From NCBI GenBank assembly GCA_034401135.1, contig JAWZSP010000003.1:3472001-3536000 (forward strand): a stretch of 64,000 bases of DNA. Direction: 5' to 3'. The stretch is from Volutella citrinella. Its lineage: Eukaryota > Ascomycota > Sordariomycetes > Hypocreales > Nectriaceae. The position numbers were made by a program, and so were the translations under genes. Numbering within the stretch: the first letter of the stretch is position 1; the number at the start of each line of letters is the position of its first letter. The notes beneath the pieces were generated by a model that saw only the letters and a program-made list of their open reading frames with translations, was not told the DNA's origin and did no database searches. Of the stretch, positions 14,001 through 23,748 are shown in pieces.

Positions 14001-16128
14001 CAAGCCTCTTTGACCACGCTCCCCGGCCTGTTCTGGCCTATATGGTGTGATGGGACATTCCCCCGTCCAAAGCAAGTGCCGGCCACGGATCTGTCGTGGT
14101 AGAAGCTCAGGTCAATATTGCGATCTCAATTAACCCCGACCCGAGCCATCTCTTGATGGGCAGTGGACAGACTTTGGAAGTTGCCAGCCGACGGTAGAAC
14201 GGAGGCTGGCCTGTTGACTATCGTGACCCAGAACTTCGGTGACGGTGGCTTGTTCCTAGCCAGGATCCTGGTCTCATGACGCGCTCCAGAGCTGTGTACC
14301 CTGGTCAGCACGGCAGACGGGGACAGAATGCAAATGTATGTCCGGAGTACTATGTACTCAACGCATCGGGGCCTACTATCTGTACACGGTGCTGTTGTGA
14401 GTGGGCTACCAAGGGAGGTTGGTGTTGCACACACCCGTCCGTGAAAGCCACCACGCGCGAGTTGGTTTGAGAGTTGGCGGAAGGGGGCAATGCCTGCCGA
14501 TTCGCCGTTGCTCTCAGGCAGGCAGACCTTCATTCCCCTGCTCCGATCGAGCACTTGTGGCGACCACAAAGGCTAGGCAGGCTGCCGTGGCGTCAAACGA
14601 GCAAGCTGCGGGCGTCAGCCAACAGCTCTGGATGGTGGCTTGGGCCTTTCGAACGACTCCCTGCAAACGCGATCTCGTTCCTATGTGGCCGGGTGGGGCC
14701 AGGCCATTGGCAGCGGAGATTTATGTCGACTTCTCGTTTCAATGTGAGACCTCCGCTGTGTGCAGCCGCCTTCTGAGACACCGTGATATCCGGAGGCACA
14801 TTCATTGGCGTCGGCTCCTCTCCTAGCCAACGGGCGGCTGCTCGCGCCGACGGGCGGTGGCCAGAATACGAGCAACCTCAATCGATGAACTTCGCTCGAG
14901 TCAAACGCTTGCCCTATGTACACGCCTTTTTGGGTGACTTCATGTTACCAGTTGCCACAATGGCCGTGACATGGCATACAGATGGCCTAGGGTATGTCAC
15001 TGCAAATGACTCGGTTTACGGAGAAGCATGGACCCGCGCCTTGGGGAATACGATTGATCATTTCGCGGCTTGGAAGGAACGTTGTGTAATTCGAAGCAAA
15101 TGAACCACTCGGTGTGCAGCGCACAGGTATTGGTAATGTCAAGGACGCTGACCAACGCCGACTAGCACTCGGCGTAGTGTGGTCGCGAACTCCGAAAACT
15201 GCTCACCGGCTTGGGGCCATAATAGTGGACAACATATTGGTATCATCGTCAGGTGATTGAATGATTCATGGGCTTTAGCAGGTGAGGCGGGACGAGTGAG
15301 AGATGGCCAGGCGGGAACATTCGTATAATTGGTGGAGATACATACTCCCTTGTGCCCTTGAAAGGTATGGTGATGTCGTACTCACAACATCACACAGTCC
15401 ACACTCACTCTTTGCCAAAGCGGAACCCTCGCATGATGACCGCGACGATCCCCAGTTTCACCAGGAAGTGCCTGCCTTCCTGCCTGCCTGATCCACGACA
15501 GTGGTGCTAGGCCAAGCTCGTCAATCATGGCAATCTGCGATGGATTCTTCCTGGCGTCGACGTTGGCGGGGTAGATGCGAACCCTGCCATCGCTTCCCAG
15601 AGATGATCGTCATAGCTCGGCGCACAATACAAAAGTACGACGAGGCGACTCAGGCCAGCGCGCTGCCCAATGACAGGGTAGACTGCCTTTCTGAAATGAC
15701 CACCGCGCTCGAGTTGCGCGCTCGAATTCCGCACTATGTAGGTCGGCTTCGGACCGTATTGCTCGGTCGGGGATAGCATGTGGCTGCTGTCGTGGCCGTA
15801 TTCTGAAGTGTGTTTGCTTCCCGTGGCCGTTAGTTAAACTTGGCAAGGTGACACATGTGGTTGCACCCGCCTTCCTTCTCACTATCCCGATACCACTCCC
15901 AAAATGTGCCGTGTTGATGCCCAACCGGACGCTAGCGCATCGGCAATGGGAGATTTCTTCTGTTCCTTGCAGGCCTGGTGGGCTGGAGTGTCGATCGTCT
16001 TGCCAGTCTCCTAGCGCCGTTCGTAGTTTGAAGGCAGCCGTTGAAGTTAGTCTTGACCATCGTGTTTGGCTTCCTTGACCAGTCGACCAGCTTCTCAGAC
16101 TTGATGCCCAAAGTACCCATGGATCAAA
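5099..16128. other. About 11-kb gene-poor region upstream of the regulator
   Basis: No frame on either strand in this interval shows a conserved domain, a signal peptide followed by an orderly protein, or exons that join with good splice signals. Open frames are short (mostly under 190 codons), overlap one another and read as random GC-rich composition. Copies of a TACTCCGTA motif lie at 10950-10958 and 13828-13836, and AGGTACC-like sites recur at about 6046-6080, 6950 and 7600-7690. The left part probably contains the promoter and 5' leader of the regulator. Long non-coding transcripts or a decayed transposon are possible but not visible. Confidence 0.6.
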
Positions 16129-16831
16129 CTACTCATCCCCTGTGCCGGTGACCTTTCTCCTCTTTGTACCAGTTCGTAGCGCGACTTCATGATGCCCGAC
16201 TTCTGGCGCATCGTCGGGCATCCCGTCCTCAGCTCGGGAAGGCGTGGATAGACCCTCTCTGCCCTCGGTAAACACGAGATCGCCACGGCGCCCGAGACAC
16301 TCCTTTCCGGCTTCTTCCAGGAGAATCCCGAAAGCCAACAGCGCCGTCTCGTCCATGCTTCGCTCCGAGATATTGATGGCCCCCGAGGGTTGGCGATTTC
16401 TGTGCATTGCATCATAAAATGTGCTGGTGTAGGCGTGAACGGCCTTGAGCAAATCACTCTCTGGAAGCACCCCTTGGCCTCCATTTGGCAAATCTCGCTC
16501 GTGAGCGTGATAGACGTCATGTTCGTAGTAGCGCTCTGGCGCGTCCTTGCGCCGAAACAAAACTTCATCTGGAGCCAGAGGATTCTCCTTGGTAGAGTTT
16601 TTGATGATTCTCGGAGGTCCAGGCGTGCTCTGAGATGCCTCTGGCTGAGGTCCCTGCCTGACTGAAACCTTTCCTGCCTTGGGTGAGCCTTGCACGGCGA
16701 GATGAGAGAAATCGTCACATACCTGCAACTGCGTCATAGACGGTGGCCTGGCGACGTCTCCTCGCTCGAGATGGCTCTTCTCCTGCCGCTTCATGGTAGG
16801 CCATGCCCTCGGCCGACTCTGGGAGCGGCAT
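16129..16831 (-). CDS. Uncharacterised fungal protein, 217 aa
   Basis: Two exons, 16831-16723 and 16673-16129, are joined across a 49-bp GT-AG intron (GTATGT donor, GGCAG acceptor) to give 217 aa. The spliced start (MPLPESAEGMAYHEA...) is preferred over the longer unspliced frame beginning at 16842, because splicing gives a smooth acidic/basic N-terminus. Residues about 60-170 look ordered, with a stretch containing ERSMDETALLAFGILLEEAG that could be helical. The C-terminus is polar and ends in a KRRK basic patch that could act as a nuclear signal. I recognise no domain. It is head-to-head with the CSA-like gene, 439 bp away, so the two may share a promoter region. Confidence 0.7.
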
Positions 16832-17270
16832 GACACTGTCACTGTTACTGGGGAAACCCATTAGGCGCTGATTCTAGAGGCCGCAAGAGCTGCCGACGCT
16901 TCAAATGTGCACAAGAGACAGTTGCAAGCCCGCTTGTATCTTCTGGAGATAATGGTGCATCGTTAGTGAGTTGCCAAGCGCCTCGTCGCAAAATGTCCCA
17001 CAGCGAGTGGTATTTGAGGGACAATGTCTTTTGTTTAACGGAAAGAATGCAAACTGCGCATCTTTTTTGGAGGGGGGCGGCGCGTTGAGGCTGGATTCAA
17101 GTTGGGAGTTGTATGGAGGAAACTTTCAGGCAACAGGTGGGGCTGATATGACGATGCGCAGATTCCAAGTTCCAACCTCCAGCCAACTACTCACTGAATG
17201 TGTGGCGTAGCCTCATCCTGCCACGCAGCTCGCTCAGCAACGAGCCCAGCGCAGCGCCGAGCTCAAATGA
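16832..17270. promoter_or_regulatory. Shared intergenic region of a divergent gene pair
   Basis: These 439 bp separate the start codons of the 217-aa protein (-) and the CSA-like gene (+). Both 5' regions must lie here. I saw no clear TATA box and did not identify a factor-binding site with confidence. Confidence 0.45.
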
Positions 17271-18713
17271 ATGCAGGCCCGCCTTCTCAGTCGCGAGCTG
17301 GGCGACATTGATCCCCGAGATGTCGCGCGCTCTGTTGCGAGCCAACTCCTCCACTCCTTCGCCGCAGCGCCGCAGCATCGATTCAATGGCGAGCGCGCTC
17401 CACGACACGACCCAGCCGGCGTAGACGATCGAGCCCATAACATTCGCGCACACGGTGCGGGTGTCAGTACTCTCGCCTTGGAAAAGTTCGACGGACGCAT
17501 ATTGCTCTCGGGGGGCGCAGAAGGGTCCATCAAGCTTTGGGACCTGGAGGGCTGCGGCAATCCGCACAGGCCGCATACCTTTCGACCGGTCAGCTCTATT
17601 GCGCGGTCGACGCAGGACCAGAGGTCGACGGGTCATACTCACGGGGTCACGCATATTGCCTTCTACCCTTTCGACCCAGACGCGTTCCTTTCGAGCTCAT
17701 ACGACAAGAAACTCAAGCTATGGGCGACCCAGCGGTGCACGTTGTCGGCAAGCTTCGATCTCAACGCGACGATATATTCCCACTCCACCAGCCCTATCGC
17801 CGATCATCTCCTTGTTGCCTGCGCAACCCAGCACTCCAACGTGCGACTGGTTGATCTGAAATCGGGCTCTGCTGTCCAGGCGTTGGTGGCCCATGGAGGC
17901 CCGGTCTTGTCGACGGCATGGAGCCCGAGGCATGAGCATGTGCTCGTGAGTGGGCATGCTGACGGCAAGGTAAGGGTCTGGGACATTCGACGTGCCGGTG
18001 GAGTCATTGGGTTGCTGGACCAGGAGGATTCGCTCGGCATTCTTCATCGGTTCAATCATGCGACGGCCGCGGGAATGGACTGGGGTCAGATGCCACACTT
18101 CCGGTCCTCCGCCCAGGCTCATGACGAGGCCGTGAATGGCCTCCAGTGGACCGACGATGGGAGGTACATCATATCGTCTGGGCTCGACCGCAAGATCCGG
18201 GTCTGGGATGCCGCCACGGGGGCCAATACTCTGGCGAGCTTTGGCTCGTTGATCCAAAACCAGCATGCAAAGACGGCAAGCATCATCGTGTCCCCGTCCA
18301 ACCTCGCTACCAGGAGTGAGGTGCTCTTCTGGGCCAATGACCAGGAGATCCTTGTGCTGGATTTACAGGAGGGAACCATTGTGACTCGTCTGCGCAGCCC
18401 AAGTGTCGTCAACCCGGTTGGACCACGAGGCGGAGAGATTGGCCGAACCCGCATAACAAGCATCGTCTGGCGTGGATCGGGCGGTGCCAGCAGACAGATT
18501 GGGCCGGTAATTGGCGGAGGCAACTCTGTCGGTTCCATCTATAGCTCCCACATGGATGGGCAGATACGTTGCTGGGCGCCGCAGATACCCGGCGCTAATG
18601 AGCTGGATGAAGAGGACGACGTGGACGAAGATGAGGAAGTCAGGAAGCGTAAGAGGAAGGCCGTCGACAGCGCCTACAGGAGCCTGATGGGAAAACAGAT
18701 CACCTTTACATAG
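17271..18713 (+). CDS. CSA/ERCC8-like WD40 DNA repair protein
   Basis: A single uninterrupted frame of 480 aa. It contains a series of WD40 units, including SGGAEGSIKLWDLE, SSSYDKKLKLW, SGHADGKVRVWDIRRAGG and SSGLDRKIRVWDA. The unit order, the WDIRRA(G/S)G segment and the following LDQ match Cockayne syndrome protein A (ERCC8; Rad28 in yeast). In that family the propeller is the substrate receptor of a DDB1-CUL4 ubiquitin ligase acting at stalled RNA polymerase II in transcription-coupled repair. The C-terminal tail is acidic (about residues 443-455) and then Lys/Arg-rich, as in nuclear proteins. The start is the first Met of the frame; residues about 40-55 look loosely conserved. It converges with ATG5, with 168 bp between the stops. 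Another WD40 subfamily is less likely. Confidence 0.85.
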   Translation: MQARLLSRELGDIDPRDVARSVASQLLHSFAAAPQHRFNGERAPRHDPAGVDDRAHNIRAHGAGVSTLALEKFDGRILLSGGAEGSIKLWDLEGCGNPHRPHTFRPVSSIARSTQDQRSTGHTHGVTHIAFYPFDPDAFLSSSYDKKLKLWATQRCTLSASFDLNATIYSHSTSPIADHLLVACATQHSNVRLVDLKSGSAVQALVAHGGPVLSTAWSPRHEHVLVSGHADGKVRVWDIRRAGGVIGLLDQEDSLGILHRFNHATAAGMDWGQMPHFRSSAQAHDEAVNGLQWTDDGRYIISSGLDRKIRVWDAATGANTLASFGSLIQNQHAKTASIIVSPSNLATRSEVLFWANDQEILVLDLQEGTIVTRLRSPSVVNPVGPRGGEIGRTRITSIVWRGSGGASRQIGPVIGGGNSVGSIYSSHMDGQIRCWAPQIPGANELDEEDDVDEDEEVRKRKRKAVDSAYRSLMGKQITFT

Positions 18714-18881
18714 CACCAACTCCGTAGACCATATTCATGCGATATTGAGTGCCATGTGCCAATCAATAGACAATTCAATGCGCAAATCACGTTGCAAGGC
18801 TTCAGAGCATAATCTAATCCTGATCTTGCCGTTATTGAACGCCTTGCTATGGTGTATCATGTAATGCCAATATATCTTCAC

Positions 18882-19763
18882 TCACAAAACGACGACAACA
18901 AAACAAAGCCAACCATCTGGATAAGCAGCTTCTCTCATCAAGTCGTCCAGCGGGGCGTTGAAGGGCACTGCGGCCCCGTGCATGACCACCTTTGCCAAAA
19001 TCGGGTCACGGCTGCTGGGGAACAGCATCGGCAATGACTCCTTCAGCGCCTGGCCGAGCATTCTTGGCTTGCGGTCTTTCGTCGATGCCGGCACTAGAGA
19101 CTGCACAATTTTGAAGGAGCCGTGCTCTGACGGCGGTGCTGAGGACGAGGCCGTAGTTGTGGGCGGACTCGAGGGAATGTATATGCGGATTGGTATGTGT
19201 TTAAGCAGAGTGGGCGTGTTCAGCAGCTTTGTGTTGACCTGGTTGAAGGCGGCACGGTCATTGTCAATGACGGCATTCCAGAGCTGGTTTGTGTGGTCCT
19301 TTGACATCTTCATGATCTGGTTGGCGTTTCCATTTCGGATGAAGTCAGCCTGCAGACGACGTGAGCGGTGAGTTGCCTGCTACCTCATTGCTTCCCACCC
19401 CAGTGCCTCACATTGCCCAGAATGCCAAGAATGAGATGCTGCGGACAAGGGACGACTCACTTCCTTGACACAGTTTAGAAACGTGTCGGCAATGTCCCAC
19501 CCCAGGCCATCGTTTACAGTCAGCCTCCACGGCAAAGAGGGCTGGTAGAGGTCCACGAGTAGGCCGACGGCCAAGTTCCTCAGCTGGACGTCCTCGAAGT
19601 GGAAACTGGAGCACGGCGTGTCGAAGAAGGCAGACAGGCGAGGCAGCAACAGGGCAAGGTAGCTGAACCGGGGCACGCTGGTTATGAACGGTGTAGTCGG
19701 CGCTGCTGGATGCGTGATATAGAGGGGGATGCGCGACGTCCAGAGAGACTGCGGTAGAGACAT
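18882..19763 (-). CDS. ATG5: Autophagy protein 5
   Basis: Exons 19763-19461 and 19349-18882 are joined across a 111-bp intron (GTGAGT donor, CTGCAG acceptor) and encode 256 aa. The N-terminus (MSLPQSLWTSRIPLYITH) and the C-terminus ending in a YPDGWLCFVVV-type strand are typical of ATG5. The junction region reads NCVKEADFIRNG. The Lys at residue 100 fits the conserved acceptor for ATG12, judged by comparison with the human Met-Lys-Glu-Ala-Asp context. In the family, ATG12-ATG5 binds ATG16 and acts as the E3-like factor for ATG8 lipidation at the phagophore. The intron falls one codon after that lysine. The start at 19763 was chosen over an upstream in-frame Met because it gives the canonical N-terminus. 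Confidence 0.92.
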
Positions 19764-20517
19764 GGCGAGCTGTCTTGGCGCATAGCGATAACACACCGAC
19801 GTGCGCAGCCCTCCCGTCGACCCTTGGCGATTGTTTGTCGGTTGAGATGTTCCTAGCCTGATGTTCTAGGCAGCTCATCTAGGGTATGCGCACATCTGGG
19901 CTAGGCAGTGGTGGAGGGGCATGCCTGATTAGATAAGGCAGCATGGGAGCAAACTTATGGCATAAAGCCAGAAGCAACAGTTGCACCTGCAGAAAAACGA
20001 TACGTGGCAAAAATTCAGTCGAATTGCAATCAAGAAGCACGTTAATTTAGATGGCACGCATGTCTGACGAAACTACTGTGGTTTGTACAGCTCCATGCGG
20101 TCAAAGCACGGTAGAGTAATGCCAGTGAGAACTCCTACTAATAGGGATGCCAGTATCATTAGAAAAAGCAAACTAATTGATTGACCAACTCAATCTTATT
20201 CAAACGTTGCGACACCACTTGGTACCTTTCAATATTGTTCAACGAGCATTCAAAATCCTCAATGACAATGAAGTTTCTAGCTTGAAAAGACTACTGTCTC
20301 AGCGTCGAGTGGTTTCACTCTACTGCCCAGGCTGGTACGATACTCAAAATCTTGTGGCATTTTAGAGTGTTTTATCAATATATGTCAATTGTATGGAGTA
20401 GCACAAGTCTCGGCGTTTTATCACAATAATTGCTGGCAACTTGATCAATAACTTCATTCAGTTAAAACTAAACATTGCTATGAAAACTAGGCATAACATC
20501 ATCAAACATTTTCCTCC
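19764..20517. other. Intergenic AT-rich stretch
   Basis: This lies between the ATG5 start and the 3' end of the repeat-protein gene. From about 19980 to 20500 the DNA is clearly more AT-rich than its surroundings. A 62-codon open frame at 20177-20365 (+) has no recognised similarity. The left part must hold the ATG5 promoter. A decayed mobile element is possible but unproven. Confidence 0.5.
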
Positions 20518-21847
20518 TTAGAGGCCTCGGTGACGCTCCTGGTGCGAGACGCTGTGCCTGCTCTCCCGCTCATGCTTGTGGTCGTCATGAGCGAGGGTGG
20601 GGGGCCCGACATGCTTCTGGAGGACTGAAGGAGGGACCTGGGCAGCATCCGTGGGATCCTTAGCTGCGGCATAAGTGTTTCTGCAGGTTGCAAGTAAATT
20701 AAGAGCTGATCAGGATTTTGATACCGGGAACCACGGTGGGCGTGTCGGAAGAGACTTACGACTGGCTGAAAGTCTTGTCGCCGCCGAAGGTCTTGCTTCC
20801 GTCAAGGTCGCTGTCGACGCGGGGATCCACCTTGTTCATCATGTCGGACTTGTGAGGGCCGGCAGTGTTGGGAGCCTCTCCCATGGCACGGGCCGATCCC
20901 AAGCCACCGGCGCCGCCAACACTGGTACCAGTGGTGCCAGTGGTGCCCATGCGCTGAGTGCCGGTAGTTCCGGTGGTGCCCATGGTGCGGCTGTTGTCGC
21001 GGTCCGAGTCAACGCGAGGGTCAGCAGCGTTGGCAGCACGGCTGCTATGAGGACCATAAGTTCCCTCTGAGGCGCCGCCGGAGTGCAGCTCAGGGTTTCG
21101 CTGAGTGTGCAGCTCGGACGAGCCGAATGTGCCAGTGGTGCCGGTAGTGGTACCGCGGCCTTCCATGTTGCGGGTGTTGTCAAACTCGGAGCTGCGAAGT
21201 CCCGAGGTGCCCGTTGTGCCCGTGGTACGGGTGTTGTCAAATTCGGAACCGCGAGTTCCAGTAGTGCCCATGGTGCGGCTGTTGTCACGGTCGGAGTCGA
21301 CACGAGGATCAGCAGCGTTGGCAGCACGGCTGCTGTGAGGACCAAAGCTGCCCTCGGGGACGTTGGACTTTCCAGTGGTGGTGCTTCCAAAGGCGCCAGT
21401 AGTGTCACGGCCAGTGTTGGAGCTTCCGAAGGTACCAGTAGTGTCACGGGTATCACGGGTGGTTGAGCCGCCGACGCTGTAGTCACCAGTGCCAGATGTG
21501 CCTTGAGGGTTGGCACCCATGTTGCGGCTGTAGTCACGGTCCGAGTCGACACGAGGGTCAGCCTTGTTCATCAAGTTGGACTTGTGAGGGCCATCAGTCC
21601 TGGAGGCAGGGCCCTCGGTGCTGCCTACACCGCGGGCAGCAGTGGTGCCAGTAGTGCCAGTGGTGGTGTAGTCGGCGGTAGAGCTGCCATAGGTGCCAGC
21701 AGCGCGGTGGTCGCGATCAGAGTCGACGCGAGGATCAGCAGCGTTGGCGGCGCGGCTGGAGTGAGGGCCGTGGGTGCCTTCAGGCTGCTCAGAGGTCTTC
21801 TTGTCGGAGTGCAGAGCATCCTTGACCTTGTTGACGAGGGAAGACAT
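20518..21847 (-). CDS. Hydrophilic five-repeat protein, probably stress-related (LEA-like)
   Basis: Exons 21847-20760 and 20680-20518, separated by a 79-bp GTAAGT...TGCAG intron, encode 416 aa. A segment of about 20 residues, consensus GPHSSRAANAADPRVDSDRD, occurs five times, near residues 27, 87, 169, 265 and 330. Copies two and five use GPHKS-(N/D)-(L/M)-MNK. Spacers are rich in Gly, Thr and Ser (GTTGTTGT type). The short last exon adds a different tail (VPPSVLQKHVGPPTLAHDD...) rich in His and Arg. There is no signal peptide or membrane span. The composition is that of a disordered, LEA-like protein. A role in desiccation, conidia or starvation is inference. A TATA box and a CA-rich leader upstream suggest strong, regulated expression. 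Confidence 0.8.
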
Positions 21848-21978
21848 GGTTGTGGTTGTGAAGTAGTGTGAAGTAGTGTAAAGTTTAAAGTTGTGTGTGG
21901 TTGTTGTGGTTGGGTATCTTGAGGAGTTGAGGATGAGATGAATGGAATATTCAACGAATTGGGCAAGATGACCTCAGT

Positions 21979-21987
21979 CTTATATAG
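21979..21987 (-). promoter_or_regulatory. TATA box of the five-repeat protein gene
   Basis: The minus strand reads CTATATAAG about 132-140 bases upstream of the start codon at 21847. It is followed by a leader rich in CA and AAC, a layout often seen for highly expressed fungal genes. Confidence 0.6.
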
Positions 21988-23189
21988 ACCTCTCTGCTGG
22001 CTTTGACTCTGAGGGCTCCTCGGTCACGCGGACCTTGTTTCCGAATGCCAATGGCAAACCGGGCATGCAACGGCATTGCTCCAAGATGCTGCGCAAACGC
22101 CATCTTCCTCTGGCGTCATAGCGTGGCGCGGACGGTTTGACGACAGGCTTCTCGCAATCTACGTCAAGCCATGGGACGTTGGACCGAACAGCGGCCATTG
22201 GCTTGCAACGGGCTTTCTGCGTTAGTTTGAGCATCACGGCGTCATCTCCCAAGCTTTGTGACGTTGACGACCAGAGGAGGGCCAAGGACCGCCAACGGTT
22301 ATTGTGGGGTAGCGAGGAAGGAATCTGCCGCCGTTCACTTACCGCACTATTACACACCGCGAGGACGATGGAACGCGACGGTTGGCTCCTGCCCGATAAT
22401 CCTGTTCTCTTGGAAGTGTGGCGGTGGTGGCGCTAGCTATGCTTTGGCTGGAAACTCGTTTACATCATAGATGTCGTACCTGTGGCGCGGTGATCACCCT
22501 GCCTTGGCCGGGGGGGCGACAGACAACGCCCGTGGCTCATGGTTTTTTTACGTATACGGGATTGACTCGCATTAGTGGCAGACGGCATCTTATTGCCGCG
22601 GACCGGTCCAGTCTTTTTTTTCCCCTTTGTTGGCGCTGAAGCCAAGCGTGAGAGACGAAGCGCGGGCTCATGAACCGTGACGCAATGTGACTACAATTTC
22701 TTAGATCTATAACATTTCTCGATCGATGACGTTGAAATGCAGACGGCAATTTGATCTGCCAAGCTACAGTAGAACGTGGGGTACTGGGCTACGCCCGACG
22801 CAGAGCTAGCTTCGAGCAGTCTTAACCACCAGACCGGTAGACTGTTTCATGACCAAGGACATAGTCGCTACCAGCTATAGTCCTGCATGGGCCTCAGATG
22901 GTAGGTGGACAAATGGACAGTGATGCTTCAAGTGATAGAGAGAGCATATTATATTAATGAGCTGTGCGCTAATCGCCTCACAAACACCAATAAGACATTC
23001 ATTCAAAGGGTATAGCAAGGCGTAGTCTCATAATTCCAACAGACAAAGGAGACATCATGTTTCCGCAGCCATGGTTTCCACCTGTCTTCCAGCCCATCAC
23101 TCGTGGCCACCACGAGGGATGTTCCCTTGTCCCCGCTGGCACACGCCTTGCTCAGCAAGACTAGCGAGCCAAAGTTCAAGTCTGCATCA
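21988..23189. other. Intergenic region
   Basis: This 1.2-kb stretch lies upstream of the five-repeat protein gene and downstream of the MARVEL gene. It contains only short, overlapping open frames without recognisable domains, and no RNA gene was seen. Confidence 0.5.
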
Positions 23190-23748
23190 TTAGACACGGC
23201 TGCGGCGGTACCACGGGTGACGGTTGGAGTAGGCTGCGTCTGCCCGGGCGACACGTCGCTCGCGGCCGCGGACCCAGAAGAAACCGACAAGTGCAGAGGC
23301 CAGCCAGCAGACGGCGGAGAGGAATGCAAATGCGATGTCGGCCTTGAACCTGCCGCAGGTGTCTCCAGTGGGCGAGACGTTGCCCCAGTCAAAGACGCGG
23401 CCGCAGGAGTTGCCGACCAGCTGGAGTTGATGGTGAGCGTCTATAAAAGTAAGGGTAACACGAGTGGCGTGGACTTACATCAACAAGCAGGCCAAACACG
23501 ATCCACCAGTTGACACTCATGAACAAGTCCATGGGCCAGTGAATGAAGGTGCTCGAGAAGGGGATCAGCCACAGCAGGGCGAACAGGACGGACAGGGCCG
23601 CCACCACGACGGCGTAGATGAACCGGCCCAGGTCCCAAGCGCTAGCATGAGACTTGTGGAGATAGTCTGCAGAGATGCCGAGCACGATGGCGGAAAAGGC
23701 GAGCTCTGCAGCTCTCAGGACCATGGAGACTATACGGTCGAGCGCCAT
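23190..23748 (-). CDS. MARVEL-domain membrane protein, 166 aa
   Basis: Exons 23748-23479 and 23420-23190, joined across a 58-bp GTAAGT...CCAG intron, encode 166 aa. Four hydrophobic segments are visible at about 7-27, 43-63, 71-91 and 117-140, the four-helix layout of MARVEL proteins. The loop after helix three carries two cysteines (Cys96 and Cys112), consistent with the extracytoplasmic loop of this fungal group. The tail after residue 141 is Arg-rich and should be cytosolic. Family members sit in plasma membrane domains or vesicle membranes and are linked to membrane organisation; the specific role here is unknown. Splicing replaces the longer unspliced C-terminus with the canonical fourth helix, which supports the intron. 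Confidence 0.85.

Noticed and set aside
16095..16718. 207-codon alternative minus-strand frame
   Set aside because: Overlaps the 217-aa gene in another frame; only the spliced frame has an orderly N-terminus.
20177..20365. 62-codon + strand frame in AT-rich DNA as a possible mobile-element remnant
   Set aside because: No recognisable transposase, integrase or reverse transcriptase motif; too short to call.
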